Below, piece after piece: positions 10,775-22,188 of a stretch of 64,000 bases of DNA; within the stretch, counting starts at the first letter, position 1; every line of letters starts with the position of its first letter. The stretch is from contig JAAOMT010000591.1 in NCBI GenBank assembly GCA_016748015.1, positions 199,532 to 263,531 of the forward strand, given 5' to 3'. Made by a program: the position numbers and the translations under genes. Source of the DNA: Geosiphon pyriformis (lineage: Eukaryota > Glomeromycota > Glomeromycetes > Archaeosporales > Geosiphonaceae). The notes beneath the pieces are model-generated. The model ran no database searches and had not been told where the DNA came from. It saw only the letters and a list, made by a program, of their open reading frames with translations.

Positions 10775-11830
10775 TCATTTTAGTTCTTGCTCCTTGGTGA
10801 GGTCAGGGAGTGTAATATATTGTTTGTAGTTTGAATTGGAGTTTGAATCTGAGTTGGAATCATTGTCATTGTTATAGCCATTTTGAATGGAGCTGGAACC
10901 ATTATTTTTGTTATCATTATTGTCAGAGTTTGAATTGGGGTTGAAACTCAATTCCAATTCTGATGCACAGCTGTTAATTGGTTTTTTTTCTTCGGGGATC
11001 ATGTAAATCATGCATGGTAGTAAATTGTAGATGAGGTCACAATCATCACAGAATTAGAAGTCACATAGAATCAAACAGTAGTCACATAATCAGGTGTTGA
11101 TTTCTTCTAAGTGTTGCTCTTGCTCTTCTCTTGTGAGTGCTAAATTCTGATAATGTATGGAATTCTTCTGGGCTGTTTTCTAAGTCGATAAAGGCATCTG
11201 GGTTGAGAACCAAAACAATGTCTGTTGGTTCTGGAGGGTTATTCTTGATCTCCAGAATTTCACTGAGTGAAATGCCTTCTACTTTGGCATTGGCCATTCG
11301 CCAGATCTCGTCCTCGTCATGTGGATAGCCATCTAGGTGGGATATAGCTCAGTGCTATGCTGCTGTAATGGGTGTACCACAACTCACCTAGTCACTGATG
11401 AAGATTATGTATTGGCATGAAGCGTCGCATGTTTCTCCTTGACCAGGAATGTTGTTCCACATTTCTTCACTGAGTAATTATTCACCACAAGCGAGACATG
11501 ATTTATTGTCCTACTTGTCTTGTCTTTTTGGGTAGTCATATTATTCCCTATGGCAGGGCTTGCAATAGTAATGGGTTTGTGTTCAGTAGTCTTCGTCTAG
11601 TACTACCCAAGCTCCCATTGAGAACAGTTTCTTCCCACAGTCTTTGCATTTGAGAGGTATATATGGCAGCTCTTTTATTGGTTCACATGAGTATTCTCTT
11701 TCCCAGCCATTAGTTATTTCTCCTGCAGTGGTGGTTTCTTCAGGTATGTTTTTTTCCCCTTTTTCCTTGCTCTTTTCTTTCCAATCTAGAATTGGTGGCA
11801 TTTTGCTTTGGTTGTTGTCAGTCCAAGTGT
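10775..11830 (-). pseudogene. Gypsy copy C: Cys-rich accessory region and Asn/Ser-rich linker
   Basis: Minus strand, between protease and dUTPase. It opens with PYIPLKCKDCGKKLFSMG (CxxC, about 11680-11625), continues through broken sequence with further paired cysteines (YYCKPC and CLAC types, about 11570-11490) and the helical stretch MANAKVEGISLSEILEIKN (11297 onward), then ends in a low-complexity Asn/Asp/Ser linker (10830-10940). The frame changes between 11082 and 11011, an indel. The arrangement of paired cysteines is like zinc ribbons or a LIM-type fold, but I cannot name the family. Equivalent regions exist in B, D, F and G. Confidence 0.7.
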
Positions 11831-11954
11831 CAATGGTGGCTTCCCAAGTAGGTTCTTCTTTTTGTTTTTCCTTTCTATTGTTGTTGTTGTCCTAAGCAAA
11901 TATTGGTGGCAGTTCATTGTAGTCAATGTTAGCCCATAAGACTTGGTATGCTTC

Positions 11955-12620
11955 CTAAGTGGGTTTCACTTTTTCTTCTTCGAATTTGATAAGTGGTGTT
12001 GATAGGGTGGTGATGGGCTTGAAGTGGCCACACATGGCTGGTACCCATGTGTGTCGACCGTTCTGGCTAAGCTGGAACTCTTGGGTGTTCCAATCTAGGA
12101 TTGTATTGGTTTTGGACAGCCAGTTATTTCTAATGAGTGCTTGGTATTGAATGGCTTCCATAATAAATACTTTGATTGGTACTATGATGCCATTGACTTT
12201 TATGGGGAAATCATCAATCTCTCCAATGGGTGTTTTGGTCACTCCATCAGCTGTAATAATCCTGGTGCTGGCAGCGCGATTAACTTAGTGACCTAATTAA
12301 TCTATGAATTGTCTTGTGATAATGCTGCCAGCTGATCCACTATCTAGGATCAGTTTGATAGAGTGACTATTAACTTTCACATTAGTGTACATTACAGTAA
12401 TGGGTTTTTTCTCAAGTGCTGCTCCACTGAACAATGGTGGGTTGATGGTTTCTTTTAATTCGAAAGGAAAGATGGTGGTGAGAGTTTTGTTTTCAGTAAC
12501 TGTTGCTGATGGAATGTTGCTGGTGAGTGGTGGTTGTTGGTTGTTTTCTGGATGATTGGATTGGGCATCTTCTGGAGTCACCAGGAGACTTAAATAGTTC
12601 TGGGTGTAACTGGTGCCCAA
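11955..12620 (-). pseudogene. Gypsy copy C: retropepsin-like protease
   Basis: Minus strand. The active-site motif is LILDSGSAGSIITRQFID (near 12350-12297), an aspartic protease of the D-S/T-G type, preceded by KPITVMYTNVKVNSHS and followed by GEIDDFPIKVNGIIVPIKVF (about 12220-12160) and the flap/C-terminal part with QYQALIRNNWLSKTNTILDW. An in-frame stop separates the two open pieces near 12290-12245. It lies in the same frame as Gag, upstream of the Cys-rich region. Confidence 0.88.
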
Positions 12621-12639
12621 ATTCTGAGATCACAACCCT

Positions 12640-14841
12640 AATGGTGGGGTTGATGAGCTGGAGATCAGTTGATGGACAACCATTGCTGATCTCCAGTTTT
12701 GGGCGACTCTTGATCTGGGGTTTCCTGATGTCATCTAAGTGGAGTTTGGTAGTGGTGTTTGTATTGCAGTTGGTTGATATATTATTTGTGGCTGTGGCTG
12801 ATACATTGTTTATGGCTGTGGTTGATAGACTGGAGTTTAATATATTGGCAGTTGATATATCAGCTGTTGCGTCATTGGTGGATAAGAATATTGACTTTGA
12901 TTTTGTTGATATCTCAGAGTTCGAAACTGGCGATCGGGGTTTCTATATTGATTTCCTGATTGTTGGTTATTTAAATGGGTACGGCAGTCGATTTGTAGGT
13001 GTCTTTGTCTTCCACAATAGTAGCATGTATGCATTTCTTGTTGCCACTGTTAATTGGTTAATAAGAATGAACACAACTAATTCTGGAAACAATTGGCGTT
13101 TTCCTGATTATTGTGTTATTTTGGAGGTTGATAAATTGCCTGATTGTTAACTAAGTATCCCTCAATTTTCTGATTGATGGAATCACTAATTTGCTTTAAT
13201 TTGGAACCCAAATCAGATGATCCATTCATCACTAGATTTACAGCTTGGGCGTGATTGGTTTCTAGCTCAGCTGCTTCAAAATCTCTAGCTTGGGTGACTG
13301 CAGTAGGGAGGTCAACTGGATGCATTGGGCATACTTATTGGAGGATGCTGCTACATAACCCTCTGATAAACTGGTTCAAGATCTGTGGTGCCATAAAATA
13401 ATCAGCTTGGATTGTCTGAATTTGGTGCAGATTTCTATGAAAGTGTTCTAAGTAAGTGGTGACTGCTTCTGTGTCCCCTTGTTTAATGGTAGTGAAGATG
13501 TTGGTCAAGTAATTAATACTGTTATTATTACTAAAATATCTTACAAACTCTGTTTTGAAATTATTGAAGGTTTGGGGTTTGGCAACTAGACTCTAATACC
13601 ACGAGTCGGCAGTATCTTTGAGAAAGTATGGAACAGCTTGTATTGTCCTGGCATCATTTCATCCATTGGCTGCAATGGCTTTTTCGATGTTGTTGAGCCA
13701 GACTTGGGTGTCATCTTCTTTGCCAGTAAAATTGTCGATTTTGGCGATTGGAGCATAGGCCATTGGATCTAAGTTTAGTTGCTGTTGTTGGATGAATGGC
13801 TGAAATGATTGTTGTGGCTGGTAATTTGGCTGCTAGGGTGGTTGTAAATTTTGCTAATTTGGCAGCTGAATTGGTTAGAGCAATTGTTGTAGTGGCAGTC
13901 CAATGGGTTCAATTGGTGGGTGATCAATAACAATATTCGGAGATAAGTTTGGATTAATTACTCCAGAGTTTTGATTGTCTTGATTTAGCAGTGTTCTAAT
14001 ATTTGGAGTTTTGATTTCGGGGTTTTCTTGATTTGGATTTTTCAGAGTTTAATCATTTGAGATTTCAAATTCTGGGTTTTCAGGAATCGGGTTTTGGTAA
14101 GTAAACTCTTGATCTTCAGATTTTTCTTCTTCCTCTTCTTCTGATTCTGTTACTTCCCACAGATCAGAAATTCCAAAATCTGGGGAAGACAGTGGTGATC
14201 AGAGTCCTGATGGCATTGATAATCGTGAGTTAAATCCTTCAAAATACATGCCATATGATTCTAATAATTCTGCTTTCCTTTGTTTACTTTGGAATGGGAA
14301 TCGTCCAAATGCTGATGTCATGTTTGATGTGGATGCGCTGGTAAATGTAATATTAATAGTGCTTCCAAGTGTATAGTGATATAATAGATTAGTTGGGAAC
14401 TCAACTCTTGTTTTCTTCCAAGTAGGTGGTTGTATTCTTTTGGATGTTACTGCTGGTGTTTGCAGTTTTTCTTTGCCTTTGCTTGTGTAAGTAATGGGAT
14501 ATCTTTACTATGTATGGTGTTCAATTTTTTTGTTGATTTCTATGATAATAAAGGCGAAATTGTGATTTGTTGGCAGGTTGGTATTTTGAATTAATTTACT
14601 GTAAAAAGCTTTTCTTGCCAATTCGATATTTATTAGTGTTCCTAACAGATAGACAATTCTTTTGTTGATGTAGAAATTGAAAGCTGATTCTGCTGATATG
14701 TGGTTGTGATTTAATCCCAATGTTGACAGTAGTGTTAAAATAAAGATTTTGCGAATCCTAAATAGTTTGCTCTTATGTTTTCTGATTCTGCCACTTTTAG
14801 ATTTATTCTCTATAGGATTATACCTTACAGGGAGCACCAAA
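12640..14841 (-). pseudogene. Gypsy copy C: Gag (capsid, zinc knuckle), reading from the primer-binding site
   Basis: Minus strand. The frame opens at TTG GTG CTC CCT directly beyond the LTR (14840), giving LVLPVRYNPIENKSKSGRIR, and stays open to 14508 without a leading ATG. The middle part (about 14500-13330) is acidic and Gln/Pro-rich and broken by stops. The capsid-like part has the KQISDSINQKIEGYLVNNQA segment (13210-13140). A zinc knuckle CYYCGRQRHLQIDC lies near 13025; its CX2CX4HX4C spacing is kept. Gag and protease share one frame (end coordinates congruent), as in copy D. The 207-codon plus-strand frame at 12527-13150 is an antisense shadow. Confidence 0.8.
14831..14841 (-). promoter_or_regulatory. 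Primer-binding site of copy C
   Basis: Directly next to the 5' LTR, the minus strand reads tttGGTGCTCCC, starting with the TGG expected to pair with a tRNA CCA end. Copy D has tttGGTGCTCTCCC in the same place. I could not assign the tRNA. Confidence 0.7.
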
Positions 14842-15712
14842 TGTTACAGGTGACTATTTCTGGTGTTGGATTAAATAACAAACCCATAACTTGGTGCTCA
14901 AATCTAGTTGCAGTTGATAGTGATCTAAAGGTTTGTGTCTGAAAGGTTTGTATCCAAAGGGTTTGGTTGAGTTCTTTGTATAATGAACAGAGATTTAATG
15001 GTAATAGTTTTATCCATAGCTTCCTGAAACCACAGTTTCGTCAATTTTTTTCTCAGCTTGATGGCTGGTATTCCTCCTGGTAAGCTATCTTCAATCGAGT
15101 GTTCTATCTTTATTTCTGGGTCTTTTACCAGTCATGTTTATCCTGACGTCAGTACTCCGTGTGTTAATCTTCAATAGAGTTAGTAAACAACAATAAAATT
15201 AAAGCAAAAAATAAAGAAAAATAAAGAAAATAAAGAAAGAAAAAAAATAAGCCAAGGCGATTTGCAAGTTAGTATTCCATCAATAGCTGTGATCAAGAGC
15301 TATTGTTCCAATGTGGTTAAGTATTGATTACTATCAACATGAAGTGTTAATAGTGGCAGCAGGTTTGAGATAACAAACAGTTATTTATTTGTGGTTTGGA
15401 AAGTTGTCCAGATGAAATTTAAACTGAGAGGTCTGTCTTTTTAGCTTCTAATTCTACTGTTATATATACATAATTGAGATTCCTCAATTTTTTAATTCTT
15501 CACAACAGGAATCCTGGAATTTCTGGAATCCTGCAATTCTTTTGAGAGGAATTCTGGAATTCTGGAATTCTGTGATTCTTTGTGAGAATCCTGTAATTCC
15601 TGGAATCCTGTAATTTCTGAGAGGAATCCTAGAATTCCATATTTTACTATGTTTACTTCTGATTAGTTAATAATTATGCTAATATATATTCCTTATATTT
15701 CTATGAGTAACA
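14842..15712 (-). repeat. 5' LTR of gypsy copy C
   Basis: An 871-base LTR with TGTTACAGG and GAGTAACA edges. It carries the GGAATTCC-type array (15480-15640) and a TATA box (15461-15469) in minus orientation. Against the 5515-6384 LTR the first 350 bases show about 20 differences, all transitions by eye. Followed by CTGG (15713-15716), the second half of the target-site duplication. Confidence 0.95.
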
Positions 15713-16570
15713 CTGGTAAAGTAGTTGAGCTAATTTAAAGAAGTTTTGGATGAAATAGCAATAATATCTAGCAAATTTCAAAAATGTTCTTAATTTTGTT
15801 AAGTTTGTTGGTACTAAAAAGTTTTTAACTATTTCATATTTGTTTGAATCTGTTTTGATGCCATTTTTGCTTGCAATATGTTCCAAAAACTTGAGTTTAA
15901 TTTTGTCAAAAAAGCATTTAGTTGTATTTAATTTTAATTTAGCTTTTTTTAATCTTTCAAACACTTGTTAAAGATGATGTAAATAGTTATCAAATATTTT
16001 GAAAAACATATTGGTGTTATTCAAGTAGACTATTACTTATTTCCATAGTAATCTAGTGTATTCAATTTCCATAAGCCATTGAAAAATAGCTAAAATATTA
16101 GTTAAGCCAAATAATATAATATCAAATTCAAAATTTTTTTTTGGTTATAAATGCTATTTTTTTCTTGTTAGCTGGATTAATGACTACTTGCCAATAACTA
16201 TTATCTAAGTCCAATATTAAAAACCATTTTTTTTCTTCAAAAGCATTAAATAACTTCTGTATCTATGAAGTTAAATAGCTGTTTCTATAAGTAATATTGT
16301 TAAGTTTTTAGTAATCTATACAAAAATATATCTTTCTTTTCTTTTTCTGGATAAGTACTACTGGTAATAACCATGGGCTCATTAATAATTAAATTAATCT
16401 GTTGTCTAATATTCTGTTGATTTTCTGTTAGATAATCTTATAACTGGCTGGTAATATTCTGTATATTCTTTGTTTAATTGATATTGTACTTCCAGTTTTG
16501 ATCTGATATTGGATAATATCAGTTCTGCCAAATTTATTTTTACTGGCAAAAATATTAATAAAGTTATTAA
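15713..16570 (-). pseudogene. Gypsy copy F: reverse transcriptase remnant
   Basis: Minus-strand RT resuming after the copy C insertion: thumb and connection (LKFLEHIASKNGIKTDSNKY, about 15895-15835; FLKFARYYCYFIQNF), fingers/palm, and the active site YLNN (16016-16027), both Asp codons replaced. AT-rich and full of stops. One of the most eroded RT copies here. Confidence 0.8.
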
Positions 16571-18428
16571 GTAGTATTTTAAGTTGCATTTGTTAAAGTA
16601 AGTCTAAGTTTCTTAAGTTTATTTGTTTTAATTATTTTGGCTGTAACAAATAACACTTTTTTTATTTATATATGGTTTGTAATATAATGTTTATATATCT
16701 GCAAAGCTGTAAAAAGTCTGGAATAATAATAAATGCTTGATTCTCAACTTTAGTGCTTAAGTATCTAATAATAATTTTACTTGGTATTTTAGTAATGCTT
16801 TTAATTGTGTTTTATATTGGAATTTTAATGTGTTTATTGTTCTTGGCTAATATATAAAGATTAATAATAGCAATTTTTTCTGATTTACAAATATTTATTT
16901 CAGCTTTAATAATTTGGGATTGGTTTTTCATTTTTTTTTTTATAACTATTATATACTAGTCATATAGTAAAATAGAAATTAATTGATGAGTAAAGATAAT
17001 TTTTCTCTTATTAATTGTTTTTTTTTCTGTTATATTAACTGATATGTCTATTCTATTCATTGATCTGAATCTCTTTATTCCTCTTGCAATAATTCCTAAC
17101 TCTTTTCTTGTTCTCACTAATATTAACTGAGCTATCTTAACCAGAAACAGAAATATTATCTGTGTTATCTTTTTATTTGATTTAATTATGTATCTTTTTT
17201 TTAAGTCATTTTGTAGTATTATAATAATATTTTCTATATATCCTGTATTAATTATCTCTTTTCTGATATTAATCTATTTTTTTGTTAAACTAAATCTAAA
17301 AGCTAATTGGACTATTGTTATTGCCAGAATTTTCAGTATTAATTTTAAATCTATGCTAATGCATGAATAAAATTCTAATCTAATAGCAGTTTTTCTTAGA
17401 TATCTGAGATTAAACTTTGTATTTGTATTATACATGTATTTTGGCATAATATTTTCATTGTTATTGCTAAACCATTTAAGTTTTTGCTTTATTGAAAGAT
17501 CTGAAAGCATGATATACTGTTCAGAGTTGTAATCAGAGTTTAAATTATTGTTGTTGTTATTGTTATAGTGAATAGAATTAGAATTATTGTTGTCATCATT
17601 GTTAGAATTTGAATTACAATTGATCTTTAATTCCAATTTTGATGTACATTAGTTGATTGGTTATTTTTCTTTGGAGATTAAATAGATTATATATAATAGT
17701 AGATTATAGATGAAATTATAGTCATTACAATATTCGAAGTTATTTGAAATTAAATAATGTTTACAAAGTCTAGTATTTAATTGTTTTAAATACTGCTTTT
17801 GCTTTTTTCTAGTGAGTGCTAACTCTTGGTAATGTTTGTGAAATTGTTCTAGATTACTTAAGATATCAAAAAATGCATCTGGATTGGGAATAAAAATGGT
17901 TTTGACAGGTTCTGATAAGTTGTTTTTAATGATAAGTATTTTATTGAATAAAACACCTTCAACTTTAGCACTTGCTATTTGCCAAATTTTGTTTTTATTA
18001 TGTAAGTAATCATTTAAGTATGAAAGTGCTCAGTTCTATACAGTATTAAAAAATATTCCTTAGCTCATTCAGTTACTGATAAAAATTATGTATTAACATG
18101 ATGTATTACACATTTCTTTTTAGTCAGAAATGTTGTTTCACATTTTTTTGTTAAGTAATATTTCTTTACAAGTAAGACATGATTTATTGTTCCACTTTTT
18201 TTGTCACTTAGGATAACCAAAGTATTCTTTGTGACATGGTTTGCAATAATAGTAAGTGCATGTTCAATAGTTTTTATTTGGCAAAATCCAAGCTCCCATA
18301 AAGAAAAGTTTTTTTTTGTAATTAATATATCTAAGTAGAATATATGACAGTTCTTTTTTTGTATTTATGGAGTATAATTTATTTTAACCATTGGTTATTT
18401 TTTTGGTAACTGTAATGACTTTTGGCTT

Positions 18429-18462
<34 letters not shown>

Positions 18463-18480
18463 TCATTCCAAAAAAGTATT
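16570..18480 (-). pseudogene. Gypsy copy F: dUTPase, Asn-rich linker and Cys-rich region, remnants
   Basis: Minus strand, same order as copy C. The linker to RT lies at 16570-16930. The dUTPase is at 16930-17440, with motif-3 and motif-4 equivalents eroded and the readable end RYLRKTAIRLEFYSCISIDL. The Asn/Ser linker is at 17530-17620 (encoded by AAT/AAC runs). The Cys-rich part is at about 17640-18310, with C-to-T losses. A 33-base T run (18430-18462) sits at the start of this region. No reading frame is intact. Confidence 0.65.
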
Positions 18481-19165
18481 GGCAGTAATTTGTTGTGTTT
18501 ATTCTTAGTCCACAAAACTTGATAGGCTTTCCAGATAAATTTTTTTTTCAAACTCAATTAGTGGTAATTGGATGGTAATGTTTATTTTAAAGTAGCTGCA
18601 AATAGCAGGTACTCAAGTTTGCTGACTATTTTGACTAAACTATAACTCTTGATTATTTTAGTCAAGCATAATACTGGTTTTAAACAGTCAGTTATTATTA
18701 ATAAGAGTTTAATACTATATGACTTTTATTATTAAAGCCTTAATAAGTGCTATAATTCTATTAACTTTAAATAAAATATTGTTGATTTTATTAATAGAAG
18801 TTTTTATTATTTCATTAGCTATGATAATTTTGGTACTGGCAGTGCAATTAATTTGGTGATCTAATTGGTTCATAAGTTGTTGAATGATGATGCTGTCTGC
18901 TGAACTATTATCAAGGATTAGTTTAATAGAATGACTATTAATTTTGGTATTAGTATATATTATTGTAATAGATTTTGTGTTAAGAATGGCTCTATTGAAT
19001 AAAGATGGCATTGTTAATTCTTCTATTTTAAATGAAAATATAACTATAAGTAATTTGTTTTCAGTAATAGTTGCTAGTAAAATATTGTTAATAAGTAGTG
19101 TTTTTAGGCTTTTTAAGTTATTGGATAAGCTGGTTTCTAAGGTAACTAGGAGACTTAAATAGTTT
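18480..19165 (-). pseudogene. Gypsy copy F: protease remnant
   Basis: Minus strand, open for 98 codons (19011-18715). Readable motif LILDNSSADSIIIQQLMNQL, where copy C has LILDSGSAGSIIT; the central DSG is now DNS. Preceded by SITIIYTNTKINSHSIK, matching the conserved segment upstream of the active site in C and D. Confidence 0.75.
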
Positions 19166-21265
19166 TAAGAATTTGGATTTTGGGAGTACCTACTTTTTAA
19201 ACTTTATTGGCATAATTCTGATGACTGATTTGATGAATTGAAAATTGATTGGTATATTATTATTGCCAATTTCCAATTCTGTTGTATGTGAATAATTCTT
19301 GATCTTTGGTTGCTAATTAATATTTAAACTAGGTTTTGGAATGATGTTTGAATTGGTTAAAGTAAATAAATGATTTGTGGCTATGGCTAATAAATAACTG
19401 GTGCTAAAGTTTAATATACTAGAAATAAGTATATTAGTTATTATATTATTGGGGTGTAATAAGGTTGATATTGTTTTTGATTTAAGATATAAAACTAGTA
19501 ATTGAAGTTTTAATATTAATTTCCCAATTATTGGTTATTTAATCTTATACAGTAGTCTAATTTTAAGTGTTTTTATTTATTACAATAGTAACATATACAC
19601 ATTTTTTGTTATCATAATTGATTGTTTGATAAAAATAATAGACATAATTAATTTTGGAAACAATTGAAGTTTCTTTAATTGTCATAACATTGTAGAGACT
19701 AATAGATTGCCCAATTGTTAGTTAGATATTTCTTGATTTTTTAATTAATGGCTTTGCCAAATTGTTTTAATTTAATATCTAATTTAGAAGATCTATTCAT
19801 TACTAGGTTGACAGTTTGGCATAGTTGGCTTTGAGTTCAGCCAATTCAAAATTTCAGGTGTATATAACTGTGTTCTAGAGAGTATTTGGATCCATTAAAC
19901 ATACTTATTGTAGAAGACTACTGCATAATTTGCAGATAAACTGGTTCAAAATCTGGGTTTTAATAAAGTAATTAGCTTAAATTGCTTAAATTTGATGCAG
20001 ATTTCTGTAAAAACATTCTAAGTAAGTAGTAACTGCTTCTGTGTTATCTTATTTAATTATGGTAAAACTAGTTAATAATTGATTAATGCTGTTGTAATTG
20101 CTAAAGTATTATAAAAACATGGTTTTAAATATGTCAAAGATTTGTGGCTTGTTAACAAAGTTCTAATATTATAAGTTAGCAGTATTTTATAAGATATAGA
20201 GAATAACTTAAAAAGCTCTGATATTATTCTAATTATTGGCTGTAATTATCTTGGTAATATCATTCAACTATGTTTGGACATTTTTTTTTTTACTGGTAAA
20301 TTTTTTGAGTTTGACAATGGGTGTATATGCTATTGGTACTAGTTGTTATTGTTGTTGAAGTTGTTGTTGTAATAGGGCAATTAATACAACTGGTAAATCA
20401 ATTATGATTATTGAAAATAAGTCTTGCTGAATAATAGAAGCAGAGTTTAGATTGTTTATGTTTTGTGAAATTTGAACAATCAAAGTTTGTGTTTCTGGTT
20501 TATTTAGAATTGAGTTTTGGTTATTATTTTTTTAATTACAGTTTTTTTTCTTCTAAATTGGTATTTTTCCAATAATTAGTAGATCTAAAATTTGGTTGAG
20601 GTGGTAGTAATCAAAGTTTTGATAATATTGTTGATTGTGATTTAAATTTTTTAAAGAAATTGCTATAAATTCCTAATAATTTGGCTTTCTTTTGATTATT
20701 TTGAAATAGAACTTAAAATAATAGTATTTTTATAGTTAATAGTAATATAATTCTTAATAATATATATATAATACTTTCTGGTATATAATAGTATAATGGA
20801 TGAATAGGTAAAATAACTCTTGGTTTTTTCTAATTAAGTAATTGTATTTTTTTTGGTGTTTCTGTTGAAGTTTGTAAATTTTTCTTATCTGTAAAAATAA
20901 TAAAAAATCTTTAATGGGTATATTTTCCAATTTCTTTGTTTATTTCTGTGATTAGTAGTACAAACAAATAGTTTGGTAGAAATGTAATGCTTTAAAATAA
21001 TTTGCTGTAGAAATTGTTAAGGATGGCTTTTGGATTTTTTTGGTCTTCCAAATAAGATTTAATTTTTTTATTGACATAAAAATTAAAAGCTAATTCTGCT
21101 AACCAACTGTTATTTGTTAATCCAAGGTGACTTTAATAATATTAAAATAAGAATTTTGCAAATTTTAAATAATTTTCTTTTATAATTTCTTGGTCTGCCA
21201 CTTTTCTGGATGATTAATGTTGGTGCTAGTTCTCTGTTAGGTTATACTTTACAAAGAGTACCAAG
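19165..21265 (-). pseudogene. Gypsy copy F: Gag remnant
   Basis: Minus strand, colinear with Gag of C: zinc-knuckle region (about 19560-19620), capsid (19700-20330), Gln/Asn-rich region (20340-20600) and N-terminal part (20900-21230), ending at a primer-binding-site equivalent (about 21255-21265). No long frame remains. It is identified by colinearity with C and by short shared blocks. Confidence 0.65.
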
Positions 21266-22188
21266 TATTATAAATGTTTATTTGAAGTGTTAAAACAAAT
21301 AACAAACTTATAACTTGGTATTTAATAGTTAATAATGTTGGTAATTTCTAAAGATTTTAGAGTTTGAAAGTTTTGATTGAGTTTTTTGTATAATAGACAA
21401 AGATTTAATTAATGATTTCTTCTGTAAATTTTTTTTTTCAACATAATAGCCAGTTTAGTCTGATAGTTATATCTATCTAATAAGTTATCCTTAAATTTTT
21501 ATTCTTATTTTTGGGTTTTTTACCAAACTATTCTTGATGTCAAATACTTAGTACTTAATCTTTTTAATCAATTAATAAACAACAAAAAAATAAAACAAAA
21601 AAAAATAAAAAAAATAAAAAATTAGTATTCTATTAATAGCTATAATCAAAAGCTATTGGTTCAGTGTAGTTAAGTATTGGATTCTATCAACATTAAGTGT
21701 TGATAGTGTAGAATTGATTAATATTTCTTAATCAAGTAATAAAAACATAGATTTTGGATAATAATTGATATTTTATTAATATGTGTGTAAATTTTACTTT
21801 AAGTTATAAAAAATTATCTTTTAAAAAAAAGAAATTTAGATAATTAATAAGTTTTACTAATTTTGTCTGTATTGATTCTGTCTTTTTTACTTCTAATATT
21901 CTTGCTATATATACATAATTTTTGTTATATGAGATCTCATATTTTTTTAAACAATATGTCCTATTTTCTCTGACAATGTGTTTATTGTTAAACAATATGT
22001 CATAATTTTCTGACAATATGCTCATTGCTGAGCAGTGTGCTCTAATTCACTAACAATATGTACATTATTAAGCAATGTATTATATTTTTTTGATATTGTG
22101 CATTTTTACTAAGTATTTTTCTTCTATTGATTTATTTTTCTATTTGTTTTTTTTATTTTTCTTTCTTGTATTTTTTCTATAAGTAATA
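21266..22188 (-). repeat. 5' LTR of gypsy copy F
   Basis: A 923-base LTR with edges TATTATAAATG and AAGTAATA, decayed versions of TGTTACAGG and GAGTAACA. It contains the ACTTGGTA block, the poly-A centre (about 21580-21620), a TATA box (about 21905-21915) and, at 21935-22085, an array of AACAATATGTC/ACAATATGC-like units instead of the GGAATTCC array. Confidence 0.8.

Noticed and set aside
12527-13150. 207-codon plus-strand frame, Leu/Val/Trp-rich, membrane-protein-like
   Set aside because: It lies antisense to the Gag/protease part of copy C, whose minus-strand motifs (zinc knuckle, DSG) are clear.
18430-18462. Long T run as a LINE poly(A) insertion mark
   Set aside because: It lies in a colinear part of copy F between protease and Cys-rich region, where C has a T-rich stretch as well; probably local expansion. 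Similar but shorter at 62015-62030.
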